From Kitasatospora sp. NBC_01287 (GTDB taxonomy: Bacteria > Actinomycetota > Actinomycetes > Streptomycetales > Streptomycetaceae), in the NCBI RefSeq assembly GCF_026340565.1, contig NZ_JAPEPB010000001.1, forward strand, positions 6,732,001 to 6,796,000: 64,000 nt of DNA, in the 5' to 3' direction. Of this stretch, positions 25,316-36,440 are shown piece after piece. The notes beneath the pieces are model-generated. The model did no database searches. It saw nothing but the letters and a program-made list of their open reading frames with translations, and was not told where the DNA came from. Made by a program: the position numbers and the translations under genes. Within the stretch, counting starts at the first letter, position 1; the number at the start of each line of letters is the position of its first letter.

Positions 25316-25452
25316 GGGTCGGCGGTCTCAATTTCGGACAATCAGTCAGGAACCGGGCTCCCCACCCATCGACATCCGTCGGCATCTTGGTCCGTGAAGC
25401 TGTCAGGACCCAGGAAGCCGGCCCCGGACATCCGAGGCGAGAGGCCTTCGAC

Positions 25453-26649
25453 GTGGCAGCACCGCAGAACTACCTCGCAGTCATCAAGGTCGTCGGTATC
25501 GGCGGCGGCGGTGTCAACGCCATCAACCGGATGATCGAGGTCGGTCTGAAGGGCGTCGAGTTCATCGCGATCAACACCGATGCCCAGGCCCTCCTGATGA
25601 GCGACGCCGACGTCAAGCTCGATGTCGGCCGCGAACTGACCCGGGGCCTCGGCGCCGGCGCCAACCCCGAGGTCGGCCGCAAGGCGGCCGAGGACCACCG
25701 CGAGGAGATCGAGGAGGTCCTCAAGGGGGCCGACATGGTCTTCGTCACGGCCGGCGAGGGCGGCGGCACCGGCACCGGCGGCGCGCCGGTGGTGGCCAAC
25801 ATCGCCCGCTCGCTGGGCGCGCTGACCATCGGCGTGGTCACCCGGCCCTTCACCTTCGAGGGCCGCCGCCGCGCCAACCAGGCCGAGGACGGCATCGCCG
25901 GGCTGCGCGAGGAGGTCGACACCCTCATCGTGATCCCGAACGACCGGCTGCTCTCCATCTCCGACCGCCAGGTCAGCGTGCTGGACGCGTTCCGCTCGGC
26001 CGACCAGGTGCTGCTCTCCGGCGTGCAGGGCATCACCGACCTGATCACCACCCCGGGCCTGATCAACCTCGACTTCGCCGATGTGAAGTCGGTCATGTCG
26101 GACGCCGGTTCGGCGCTGATGGGGATCGGCTCGGCCCGCGGCGAGGACCGGGCGAAGGCGGCGGCCGTGATGGCCATCTCCTCCCCGCTGCTGGAGGCCT
26201 CGATCGACGGCGCCCGCGGCGTGCTGCTCTCCATCTCCGGCGGCTCCGACCTCGGACTCTTCGAGATCAACGAGTCGGCCCAGCTGGTCAGCGAGGCCGC
26301 GCACCCCGAGGCGAACATCATCTTCGGTGCCGTGATCGACGACGCGCTCGGCGACGAGGTCCGGGTCACCGTGATCGCGGCCGGCTTCGACGGCGGTCAG
26401 CCGCCCGCCATCGTGCGCGACCCGGTGGTGAAGGCCACCCCGGCGGCGCCCGCCGAGCGGTCGTCCGGGCGGGCGTACGGCAGCGGGGGGCTCGGCTCGG
26501 TCACCGGCCGGGGCGAGGAGAGCGCGTCCGCCGCGCCGCGGGCCGACACCGTGCTGGCGCCGCCGGTGCCGCCGCAGGTGCAGCCGGCCCGGCTGCCCTA
26601 CGTGGAGAGCCAGGCCGAGGAGTTGGACGTCCCGGACTTCCTCAAGTAG
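25453..26649 (+). CDS. ftsZ: Cell division GTPase FtsZ
   Basis: 398-residue tubulin homologue that forms the Z ring. The GTP-binding GGGTGTG motif is at 103-109, the NxDxxAL region is INTDAQALLMS, and the synergy T7 loop with NLDFADVKSVMS is present. The C-terminal linker (about 320-385) is Pro/Ala/Arg-rich, ending in the conserved peptide ELDVPDFLK that binds SepF. GTG 25453 is chosen because it gives the conserved AAPQNYLAVIKVVG start with GAGAGG upstream; the upstream in-frame extension is not conserved. A hairpin follows its stop. Confidence 0.97.
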   Translation: MAAPQNYLAVIKVVGIGGGGVNAINRMIEVGLKGVEFIAINTDAQALLMSDADVKLDVGRELTRGLGAGANPEVGRKAAEDHREEIEEVLKGADMVFVTAGEGGGTGTGGAPVVANIARSLGALTIGVVTRPFTFEGRRRANQAEDGIAGLREEVDTLIVIPNDRLLSISDRQVSVLDAFRSADQVLLSGVQGITDLITTPGLINLDFADVKSVMSDAGSALMGIGSARGEDRAKAAAVMAISSPLLEASIDGARGVLLSISGGSDLGLFEINESAQLVSEAAHPEANIIFGAVIDDALGDEVRVTVIAAGFDGGQPPAIVRDPVVKATPAAPAERSSGRAYGSGGLGSVTGRGEESASAAPRADTVLAPPVPPQVQPARLPYVESQAEELDVPDFLK

Positions 26650-26683
26650 TCGAGGTAGGAATCTCAGCGAACATCGCGGGGCT

Positions 26684-26723
26684 CGATGCCCACTCCGGCC
26701 GCCTCAGGCTGGGGTGGGCATCG
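26684..26723 (+). terminator. Terminator-like hairpin after ftsZ
   Basis: 13-bp stem with one T-G wobble (26684-26696 with 26711-26723) and a 14-nt loop, in the 96-bp gap between ftsZ and ylmE. It probably limits read-through, leaving ylmE dependent on weaker read-through or its own promoter. Confidence 0.65.
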
Positions 26724-26745
26724 TCGTGTGTGATAGGCAGTGGAT

Positions 26746-27519
26746 ATGACGAACCAGCAGCTCACCGGGTTCCCGGCGGCCGACCGCCTCGCCGAGCTCC
26801 GCGGCGGCCTCGCGGCCGTGGAGCGGCGGATCGAGGCGGCCTGCGCGGCCGCCGGCCGACCGCGCTCGGCGGTGACCCTGGTCGTGGTCACCAAGACCTA
26901 CCCGGCTTCGGACACCCGGCTGCTGGCCTCGCTCGGCGTCCGTGAGGTGGCCGAGAACCGCGACCAGGACGCGGCCCCCAAGGCCGCCGACTGCGCCGAC
27001 CTGCCGCTGACCTGGCACTTCGTCGGACAGTTGCAGACCAACAAGGTGCGCTCGGTGGTGCGCTACGCGCACCATGTTCACTCGGTCGACCGGGAGCGGC
27101 TGGTCACGGCGCTGGGTGACGCCGCCTCGAAGGCCGAACGGCCGCCGCTGGGCTGCCTGGTGCAGGTGGCGCTGGAGCGGGAGGCCGTCGCGGGGGCGGC
27201 GGGTGCCGAGGACGTCCCGGCCCGGGCGGGTGTCGCCCCGGCGGACGTCCTGGCGCTGGCCGACAAGATCGCCGGGACGCCGGGCCTGCGGCTGGACGGG
27301 GTGATGACGGTTGCTCCGCTGGTCGGCGCGCTGGCCGGCGACCCGGCGGCCGCGTTCGCGCGGCTGGCGGAAATCGCAACCGCCGTACGCGCGGCCCATC
27401 CTGCTGCCACGATGGTCTCGGCGGGAATGAGTGGCGACCTGGAAGCGGCGATCGCAGCCGGAGCGACACATGTACGCGTCGGTACGGCGGTGCTCGGCGC
27501 GCGGTCGCGGCTCGGGTAA
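26746..27519 (+). CDS. YggS/YlmE PLP-binding protein
   Basis: 257-residue single-domain type III-fold protein of the YggS/PLPBP (YlmE) family, which binds pyridoxal phosphate and buffers its pool. The PLP lysine is in LVVVTKTYP, and WHFVGQLQTNKVRSV, GMSGDLEAAIAAGATHVRVGTAV near the C-terminus carry phosphate contacts. ATG 26746 is preferred over GTG 26740 from the spacing of the weak AGG site. In related genomes ylmD/pgeF lies between ftsZ and this gene; here it follows ftsZ directly. Confidence 0.92.
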   Translation: MTNQQLTGFPAADRLAELRGGLAAVERRIEAACAAAGRPRSAVTLVVVTKTYPASDTRLLASLGVREVAENRDQDAAPKAADCADLPLTWHFVGQLQTNKVRSVVRYAHHVHSVDRERLVTALGDAASKAERPPLGCLVQVALEREAVAGAAGAEDVPARAGVAPADVLALADKIAGTPGLRLDGVMTVAPLVGALAGDPAAAFARLAEIATAVRAAHPAATMVSAGMSGDLEAAIAAGATHVRVGTAVLGARSRLG

Positions 27520-27789
27520 CGTCACCGGGTAGTAGATCAGACTGCAGGACAAATCAGGACAGAGCACCGATTCGTCCTGTTGATGCCAGACTGAAGAGCT
27601 TGGCAGCCAATCGTGGATCGTATGTCCGCCGCCACGCGCACGGCCTGACGGATCGTCGGCACAGAGTAGCCGAGATCTGACGGGATGTGAGCGGACCGCA
27701 GCCCCGGAAACCCACCGTACTCGACGGCGGCGGGTTTCGGGGCCCGGCCGGTGACGAAGCCGATCCACCACAGAGCGGAGGACAGGAGC
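27520..27789 (+). promoter_or_regulatory. Upstream region of sepF with paired repeats
   Basis: 270 bp without a gene. CAGGACA occurs twice, 10 bp apart (27545-27551 and 27555-27561), and GTCCTG (27574-27579) forms an inverted partner to the second copy. The arrangement looks like an operator, and the region is less GC-rich than its surroundings. No confident -35/-10 pair is seen. Confidence 0.4.
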
Positions 27790-28392
27790 ATGGCCGGCGC
27801 GATGCGCAAGATGGCGGTCTACCTCGGCCTCGTGGAGGACGAGACGTACGACGGCCAGGGTTACGACCCGGACGACGACTACGACACGGACCCCGAGCCG
27901 ATCCGGACCGGGCGGACCGAGGACATCCCTCGGCCCGCCGCAGCTCCACAGGCGCAGGTCGCCTCGATCGCACCCCAGCCGGTGCCGGCCGCAGTGCCGA
28001 TCCGGCAGGACCCGCCGCGGATGGCACCAGTGTCGTCCATCACACCCGAACGCCGTCAGAACCTGGAGAAGAGTGCGCCGGTGATCATGCCCAAGGTCGT
28101 GAACGAGCGGGAGCCCTACCGCATCACCACACTGCACCCCCGGACCTACAACGAGGCCCGTACCATCGGGGAACAGTTCCGCGGGGGCACCCCGGTGATC
28201 ATGAATTTGACCGAGATGGACGACACCGACGCCAAGCGCCTCGTAGACTTCGCGGCTGGACTCGTCTTCGGTCTGCACGGCAGTATCGAGCGCGTGACGC
28301 AGAAGGTGTTCCTGCTGTCTCCTGCTAACGTCGATGTCACGGCGGAGGACAAGGCACGGATCGCCGAGGGTGGGTTCTTCAACCAGAGCTGA
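27790..28392 (+). CDS. sepF: Z-ring membrane anchor SepF
   Basis: 200-residue FtsZ-binding protein that tethers the Z ring to the membrane. The N-terminal MAGAMRKMAVYLGL amphipathic membrane-binding helix is followed by a long acidic then Pro/Ala/Gln linker (to about residue 85) and the SepF fold: NEREPYRITTLHPRTYNEARTIGEQFR, VIMNLTEMDDTDAKRLVDFAAGLVFGLHG, ending FLLSPANVDVTAEDKARIAEGGFFNQS. ATG 27790 has GGAGGA 7 bp upstream. Known partners are FtsZ and the dynamins; it is essential for septation in streptomycetes. Confidence 0.95.
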   Translation: MAGAMRKMAVYLGLVEDETYDGQGYDPDDDYDTDPEPIRTGRTEDIPRPAAAPQAQVASIAPQPVPAAVPIRQDPPRMAPVSSITPERRQNLEKSAPVIMPKVVNEREPYRITTLHPRTYNEARTIGEQFRGGTPVIMNLTEMDDTDAKRLVDFAAGLVFGLHGSIERVTQKVFLLSPANVDVTAEDKARIAEGGFFNQS

Positions 28393-28487
28393 CCCGGCCA
28401 CGACGTCAGGTGTGGATCTGACCGACGGTGTGTGACCAGCAGTCCCAAGAGCAGGCGCAGTCGGAAGAACTGGGAGAGGGATACCCG

Positions 28488-28775
28488 ATGGGGATCGTGG
28501 GGGCAGTGCTCTACTACGCGCTGACCGTCTTCCTGGTGATTCTGCTCTTCCGCCTGGTCATGGACTGGGTCTTCCAGTTCGCCCGCTCGTGGCGTCCGGG
28601 CAAGGCCATGGTCGTGGTCCTGGAGGCCACGTACACTGTCACGGATCCGCCGCTCAAGCTTCTTCGGCGGTTCATTCCGCCGTTGCGTCTCGGGGGCGTG
28701 GCGCTCGACCTGTCCTTCTTCGTACTGCTGATCATTGTGTATTTCCTGATCTGGCTCGTGCAGCAGCTGCCGTGA
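28488..28775 (+). CDS. YggT family membrane protein (YlmG)
   Basis: 95-residue protein with two membrane helices (about 4-24 and 74-93) and an intervening cytoplasmic loop WRPGKAMVVVLEATYTVTDPPLKLLRRFIPP that is characteristic of YggT/YlmG. ATG 28488 has GGGAGAGG 8 bp upstream, and the 20 residues of the longer frame are not conserved. Always found near sepF and divIVA; implicated in nucleoid and division organisation, exact role unknown. Confidence 0.88.
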   Translation: MGIVGAVLYYALTVFLVILLFRLVMDWVFQFARSWRPGKAMVVVLEATYTVTDPPLKLLRRFIPPLRLGGVALDLSFFVLLIIVYFLIWLVQQLP

Positions 28776-28827
28776 TGAGCGATGCGGCGGGATGCCAGTG
28801 TGCCGACGATCACGTTGAGGTGAAGAG

Positions 28828-30189
28828 ATGCCGTTGACCCCCGAGGACGTTCGGAACAAGCAGTTCACGACCGTCCGCCTGCGCGAAGGCTATGACGAGG
28901 ACGAGGTCGACGCCTTCCTCGACGAGGTCGAAGCCGAACTCACCAGGTTGCTGCGCGAGAACGAGGACCTGCGGGCCAAGTTGGCCGCCGCGACCCGGGC
29001 CGCCGCGCAGAACCAGGCGAACATGCGCAAGGAGCAGCCGCAGGACGCCCCGCGTCCCGGCGGCCCGGTTCCCGCTGCCATATCCGGCCCGCCGGTCCCC
29101 GGCCAGCAGGGCCCGGGCCAGCAGCAGCCGCAGCAGCAGCAGATGGGCGGTCAGCCGCTGGGTCTGCCCTCCGGTGCTCCGCAGCTGCCGCCCGGCCAGG
29201 GCGCGCCCATGCAGGGCCAGCTCCCCGGCCAGCAGCAGATGCAGCCCATGCAGCAGCAGATGCAGCAGCAGGGCATGCCCCAGCAGCAAGGCATGCAGCA
29301 GCAGGGCATGCAGCAGCAGATGGGCACCATGGGCGGCCAGCAGCAGCTGGTGCAGCCGATGGGCGGTCAGATGCTGCAGCCGATGGGCGGTCAGATGCCG
29401 CAGCAGATGCAGCAGCAGGGCATGCAGCAGATGGGCACCATGGGCGGCCAGCAGCAGCTCGCCCCGATGGGCGGCCCGCTCGGCCAGCAGCTCGGCGGCC
29501 CGCTCGGTGCGCCGATGCAGCAGCAGCAGGGCCCCGGCGGCGACAGCGCGGCCCGTGTGCTGGCGCTCGCCCAGCAGACCGCCGACCAGGCGATCTCCGA
29601 GGCCCGCTCCGAGGCCAACAAGATCGTCGGCGAGGCCCGCAGCCGCGCCGAGGGCCTGGAGCGCGACGCCCGTGCCAAGGCGGACGCCCTGGAGCGGGAC
29701 GCGCAGGAGAAGCACCGCGTCGCGATGGGCTCGCTGGAGTCGGCGCGCGCCACGCTGGAGCGCAAGGTCGAGGACCTGCGTGCCTTCGAGCGCGAGTACC
29801 GCACCCGCCTGAAGTCCTACCTGGAGACCCAGCTGCGTCAGCTGGAGTCGCAGGCCGACGACTCGCTCGCCCCGCCGCGGATCCCGGCCACCGCCTCGCT
29901 GCCGCCGGCCGCGTCGTCGATGGCCTCGACCGGTGCCCCCTCCTTCGGTGGCGGCCAGACCGCCTTCGGTGGCAACCAGTCGTTCGGTGGCAACCAGTCC
30001 TTCGGCGGCGGCGGTCAGCCCTCCTTCGGTGGCCAGCCCTCGGGCAACGGCGCGCCGCAGATGGCCCCGGCCGGCATGACCCAGCCGATGGCCTCGGTCC
30101 GTCCGCAGCCGCCGCAGCCCATGCAGCCGATGCAGCAGGCCCCGGCTCCGATGCGCGGCTTCCTGATCGACGAGGACGGCGACAACTAG
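28828..30189 (+). CDS. divIVA: Polarity/cell growth scaffold DivIVA
   Basis: 453-residue coiled-coil protein marking hyphal tips and branch sites. The N-terminal LTPEDVRNKQFTTVRLREGYDEDEVDAFLDEVEAEL is the lipid-binding DivIVA domain. A Gln/Met/Gly-rich linker (about 90-235) with many QQQ and GMQQ repeats follows, then a second coiled coil (about 240-345) rich in EARSRAEGLERDARAKADALERDAQEK. The C-terminus has FGGNQSFGG repeats and a conserved RGFLIDEDGDN end. GAGG upstream supports ATG 28828. Far longer than the 164-residue B. subtilis protein, as is usual for streptomycetes. Terminator at 30303-30344. Confidence 0.94.
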   Translation: MPLTPEDVRNKQFTTVRLREGYDEDEVDAFLDEVEAELTRLLRENEDLRAKLAAATRAAAQNQANMRKEQPQDAPRPGGPVPAAISGPPVPGQQGPGQQQPQQQQMGGQPLGLPSGAPQLPPGQGAPMQGQLPGQQQMQPMQQQMQQQGMPQQQGMQQQGMQQQMGTMGGQQQLVQPMGGQMLQPMGGQMPQQMQQQGMQQMGTMGGQQQLAPMGGPLGQQLGGPLGAPMQQQQGPGGDSAARVLALAQQTADQAISEARSEANKIVGEARSRAEGLERDARAKADALERDAQEKHRVAMGSLESARATLERKVEDLRAFEREYRTRLKSYLETQLRQLESQADDSLAPPRIPATASLPPAASSMASTGAPSFGGGQTAFGGNQSFGGNQSFGGGGQPSFGGQPSGNGAPQMAPAGMTQPMASVRPQPPQPMQPMQQAPAPMRGFLIDEDGDN

Positions 30190-30302
30190 CTCCAGGCTCC
30201 ACCACCGAGGCGCACTCCCCGGGCTCCTGCGCTGAGCCCGGCGGGTGCGCTTCGGTGTTTCCGCTCCGGAGCCCCGCGCCCCGACGCGGGGGAGCCGGAC
30301 AC

Positions 30303-30344
30303 GCCGAAAGCGCCCGACCGCCGGAGCGGTCGGGCGCTTTCGGC
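30303..30344. terminator. Bidirectional terminator divIVA/ileS
   Basis: Perfect 18-bp stem (30303-30320 with 30327-30344) and a 6-nt loop between the convergent divIVA and ileS genes. Confidence 0.9.
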
Positions 30345-30350
30345 TGCCCG

Positions 30351-33479
<3,129 letters not shown>

Positions 33480-33700
33480 TGCGCCTCCGGCGGATGCGTG
33501 GACGGGCATTCCGACGGAGGGACGAGGCGGCCAGGCGCCCCGCGGTACCACCCTCCTTGGCCGCCGCGACTGCCGACGGCCCACTCTTGGGCTTGCGACC
33601 GGGTCTAGTAGGCCCGCGCTCGAACTCCGCGGCCCGTTCTTCCGGCGGCTCCGGGGTGATCTTCCCGCCGCGCACACCCCCGGGCTCGCACCGTCCCCGG
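33480..33700 (-). ncRNA. Translational T-box riboswitch for ileS
   Basis: The minus strand carries the T-box core AGGGTGGTACCGCG (33554-33541). An ultrashort Stem I is formed by CGGCGG and CCGCCG (33670-33665 with 33648-33643), holding ATC at 33660-33658 as an isoleucine specifier. CCTCC at 33520-33516 can pair with the SD GGAGG at 33488-33484, so the switch probably hides the ribosome binding site rather than terminating transcription. Actinobacterial ileS T-boxes of this kind are known. The outer limits are approximate. Confidence 0.9.
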
Positions 33701-34027
33701 GTCGCTCGTGGCTGCGTACGTCGGTACTCGTCCCATCTGCGCCTTGCCGGCCCAGTCTATAGGGCGGGGCAAGGCCATTACGCCATTGCCGCCGCACGTC
33801 ACCGCGGGCCGCCGCGCGCGGAAGCGGTTAGGCGGTGACGATCTGGGCACAACTTTGTCAATGCCCAGGCACGGAGCCGCGTCGGACCGCACCGCCCGGC
33901 TGCCCGGGTGGGATCACTACGAGCATCGGTATGTCCCGTTGTGACCGGATTCGTTCAGGATTATCGTTCCGGCACCAGAGGCCGACGGGAACCGTCGGCC
34001 GGAGTCATTCGTAGATGGGGTCGAGCC
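33701..34027. promoter_or_regulatory. Divergent promoters of ileS and the DksA-like gene
   Basis: No gene is visible. For ileS, TATAGA lies on the minus strand (33761-33756), flanked by an 8-bp inverted repeat GCCTTGCC/GGCAAGGC (33741-33748, 33768-33775). For the rightward gene, TTGTGA (33939-33944) and TATCGT (33962-33967) are 17 bp apart and form a good vegetative promoter. Confidence 0.55.
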
Positions 34028-34627
34028 ATGGCTGAGAAGGCAACGGGCGCGGGCACCGCCACCAGGCGGGCCCCGAAGGCCGTGGCAGGCGACCTAGGGG
34101 AGGGTTCCGTGACCACGACACGGCGGAAGACCAGCACCACCACCGGACGCGGCGCGGCGACCAGCCGTAACCACGCCCCCGCCGCCTCCGGCGCGCGGGC
34201 GGCGGGGGCGACGGGAGCCGAGGCGGTGGAGCCGGCCGAGCTGCCGGTCCGCTCCGGTGAGGAGTCGTGGACGGCCGCCGAGGTCGCCGAGGTGCACGCG
34301 GAGCTCAACTCCGAGCTCGCCCGCCTGCGCGCCGAGATCGACGCCGCCGAGGCGGCGATCACCGGCCTGATGCGCGACTCCAACGACGGCGCCGGCGACG
34401 ACCAGGTGGACGCCGGCACCAAGAACATCAACCGGGAGAGCGAACTCGCGCTGGCCAACAACGCCCGCGACATGCTCGACCAGACCGAGCGCGCGCTGGC
34501 CCGGCTGGAGGGCGTGGGCTTCGGGGTCTGCGAGTCCTGCGGGCAGGCGGTCGGCAAGGCCCGGCTGCAGGCCTTCCCGCGGGCCACCCTCTGCGTCTCC
34601 TGCAAGTCGAAGCAGGAGCGGCGCTGA
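34028..34627 (+). CDS. DksA/TraR zinc-finger protein
   Basis: 199-residue protein. The N-terminal 85 residues are Ala/Thr/Arg-rich low complexity. A coiled-coil segment with EVHAELNSELARLRAEIDAAEAAI and a DksA-like middle (VDAGTKNINRESELALANNARDMLDQTERALARLE) lead to a four-cysteine zinc finger, CESCGQ and CVSCK. Such proteins bind the RNA polymerase secondary channel. ATG 34028 is used; GTG 34109 with GGGGAGGG close upstream is a serious alternative and would remove 27 residues of tail. A hairpin follows at 34701-34746. Confidence 0.82.
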   Translation: MAEKATGAGTATRRAPKAVAGDLGEGSVTTTRRKTSTTTGRGAATSRNHAPAASGARAAGATGAEAVEPAELPVRSGEESWTAAEVAEVHAELNSELARLRAEIDAAEAAITGLMRDSNDGAGDDQVDAGTKNINRESELALANNARDMLDQTERALARLEGVGFGVCESCGQAVGKARLQAFPRATLCVSCKSKQERR

Positions 34628-34700
34628 CGGTGCCGGCGCCGACCGCTCGCAGCCGGCCGCTGACCGGCCGCTGACCGGTCGGCCGAGGGGCCGTACCGCC

Positions 34701-34746
34701 CGGGGTCGAGCCGCCGCACGCACCGCGTGGCGTACGCTCGACCCCG
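34701..34746 (+). terminator. Inverted repeat overlapping the lspA start
   Basis: Perfect 11-bp arms CGGGGTCGAGC (34701-34711) and GCTCGACCCCG (34736-34746) with a 24-nt loop. It can terminate the DksA-like gene. The GTG at 34727 lies in its loop, so that start codon for lspA is doubtful. Confidence 0.6.
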
Positions 34747-35470
34747 TAACATCGGCCCCTTCTTCTCGGCAGCGGAGCGGATCATCACTACGCCAGGTTC
34801 CCCCCAGACCCAGGACGAGCCCACCGGGCCTGCCGAGCCCTCGGAAGCCCAGCCCTCACAGGCCCAGCTGCCGGAAGCCCCGGCCGCGGAGGCCCGGCCG
34901 GCCGGAGCGACGGAGCCGGAGGCCCGGCCGGCCGGCGCCACCGCGCTGTCCGAGCAGCGCGCCGCGGTGCGCCGCCGCCGGCTCGGGGTGCTCTTCTCGA
35001 TCGCGGCGCTGGCGTACCTGATCGACCTGAGCAGCAAGCTGCTGGTGGTGGCCAGGCTGGAGGGCCGCAACCCGATCCGGGTGATCGGTGACGTGGTGAC
35101 CTTCCAGGTGATCCGCAACCCGGGCGCGGCCTTCGGCATGGGCCAGACCATGACCGTGGTCTTCACCCTGATCGCGGCCGCCGTGATCGTGGTGATCTGG
35201 CGGATCTCGCGCCGCCTCTACAGCCTGCCCTGGGCGGTCGCACTGGGCCTGCTGCTCGGCGGCGCGCTCGGCAACCTGACCGACCGGCTGTTCCGCGCGC
35301 CCGGCGTGCTGCGCGGACACGTGGTCGACTTCATCTCGGTGCAGCACTTCGCGGTCTTCAACCTGGCCGACTCCGCCATCGTCTGCGGCGGCATCCTGGT
35401 GGTGCTGCTCTCCTTCCGCGGCAGCAACCCGGACGGCTCCACCCACGGGTCCGCGGCCAAGGGCGAATAG
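34727..35470 (+). CDS. lspA: Lipoprotein signal peptidase (SPase II)
   Basis: 247-residue membrane aspartyl protease cleaving prolipoprotein signal peptides. Four helices are visible; the catalytic Asp pair is in GNLTDRL and FNLADSAI, with VIRNPGAAFGMGQ as another conserved block. Before the first helix, at about residue 85, stands a long Pro/Ala/Glu leader, common in streptomycete LspA. GTG 34727 is the only ATG/GTG/TTG in frame before the fold, but it sits in the loop of an inverted repeat and has TACGCT just after it, so the true start may be downstream at a non-standard codon. Read the N-terminus with caution. Confidence 0.85.
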   Translation: MAYARPRNIGPFFSAAERIITTPGSPQTQDEPTGPAEPSEAQPSQAQLPEAPAAEARPAGATEPEARPAGATALSEQRAAVRRRRLGVLFSIAALAYLIDLSSKLLVVARLEGRNPIRVIGDVVTFQVIRNPGAAFGMGQTMTVVFTLIAAAVIVVIWRISRRLYSLPWAVALGLLLGGALGNLTDRLFRAPGVLRGHVVDFISVQHFAVFNLADSAIVCGGILVVLLSFRGSNPDGSTHGSAAKGE

Positions 35471-35488
35471 CTCGGCGCCCGGTTACGG

Positions 35489-35494
35489 CATACT
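35489..35494 (+). promoter_or_regulatory. -10 element of rluD, likely leaderless
   Basis: CATACT ends 7 bp before GTG 35502, and no SD is present, so transcription probably starts at the codon itself. Confidence 0.45.
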
Positions 35495-35501
35495 CGTACG
35501 G

Positions 35502-36440
35502 GTGAGTACCGCAGCGCAGATCCGCACGCTTCCCGTTCCGGACGGCCTTGAGGGCGAGCGTCTCGACGCCGCCCTCGCCCGGATGTTCGGCCTCTCGCGG
35601 ACCAAGGCCGCCGAACTGGCCGCCGAGGGGAAGGTCCGGATCGACGGCGCGACGGCCGGCAAGTCCGACCGGGTGATCGCCGGCTCCTGGTTGGAGGTCG
35701 AGATCCCGGCCCCCGCCGCCCCGGTGCAGATCGTCGCCGAACACGTCGAGGGCATGCGGATCGTCCACGACGACCAGGACATCGTGCTGGTGGACAAGCC
35801 GGTCGGCGTCGCCGCGCACCCGAGCCCGGGCTGGACCGGCCCGACCGTGATCGGCCACCTGGCCGCCGCCGGCTACCGGATCTCCACCTCGGGTGCCGCC
35901 GAGCGCCAGGGCGTCGTGCACCGCCTGGACGTCGGCACCTCGGGCCTGATGGTGGTCGCCAAGTCCGAGCGCGCCTACACCGACCTGAAGCGGCAGTTCC
36001 ACGACCGGATCACCGAGAAGCGCTACCACACGCTGGTCCAGGGCCACCCGGACCCGCTGAGCGGCACGGTGGACGCCCCGATCGGGCGGCACCCCAGCTC
36101 GGACTGGAAGTGGGCGGTGACCCGGGAGGGCAAGCCCTCGATCACCCACTACGACCTGATCGAGGCCTACCGGGCCGCCTCGCTGATGGCGATCAAGCTG
36201 GAGACCGGCCGCACCCACCAGATCCGGGTGCACATGTCGGCGCTGCGCCACCCCTGCGTGGGCGACCTGACCTACGGGGCCGACCCGACCCTCTCCAAGC
36301 GGCTGGGCCTGACCCGCCAGTGGCTGCACGCGGTCTCGTTGGGCTTCGAGCACCCCTCGGACGGCGCGTGGGTGCAGTTCGACAGCGAGTACCCCGAGGA
36401 CCTGAGCAAGGCGTTGGACATCATCTCGGCGGAGAGCTGA
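35502..36440 (+). CDS. 23S rRNA pseudouridine synthase RluD-type
   Basis: 312-residue pseudouridine synthase. The N-terminal S4 domain (LDAALARMFGLSRTKAAELAAEGKVRIDG) binds RNA. The catalytic domain carries GVVHRLDVGTSGLMVVAKS with the nucleophilic Asp of HRLD, and LETGRTHQIRVHMS. The length and S4-RluA architecture fit RluD, which modifies helix 69 of 23S rRNA. The gene shows no SD and has CATACT 7 bp upstream, so it is probably leaderless. Its stop shares one base with the GNAT start. Confidence 0.92.
   Translation: MSTAAQIRTLPVPDGLEGERLDAALARMFGLSRTKAAELAAEGKVRIDGATAGKSDRVIAGSWLEVEIPAPAAPVQIVAEHVEGMRIVHDDQDIVLVDKPVGVAAHPSPGWTGPTVIGHLAAAGYRISTSGAAERQGVVHRLDVGTSGLMVVAKSERAYTDLKRQFHDRITEKRYHTLVQGHPDPLSGTVDAPIGRHPSSDWKWAVTREGKPSITHYDLIEAYRAASLMAIKLETGRTHQIRVHMSALRHPCVGDLTYGADPTLSKRLGLTRQWLHAVSLGFEHPSDGAWVQFDSEYPEDLSKALDIISAES

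Larger units (their letters stand above)
25002..25452 (+). promoter_or_regulatory. ftsZ regulatory region
   Basis: 451 bp between ftsQ and the ftsZ start, with no credible gene. It holds a likely promoter (TTGAAC 25192-25197, 17-bp spacer, TTAGTG 25215-25220), a palindrome over the -35 (25184-25200), an imperfect 11-bp-arm inverted repeat (25289-25315), and an A-rich patch at 25161-25173 in otherwise GC-rich DNA. ftsZ transcription in streptomycetes is known to be sporulation-controlled; which proteins bind here is not shown. Confidence 0.65.

Noticed and set aside
25387..25452. Longer FtsZ starting upstream of 25453.
   Set aside because: The extension is not conserved in FtsZ, and the GTG at 25453 has a proper SD and the conserved first residues.
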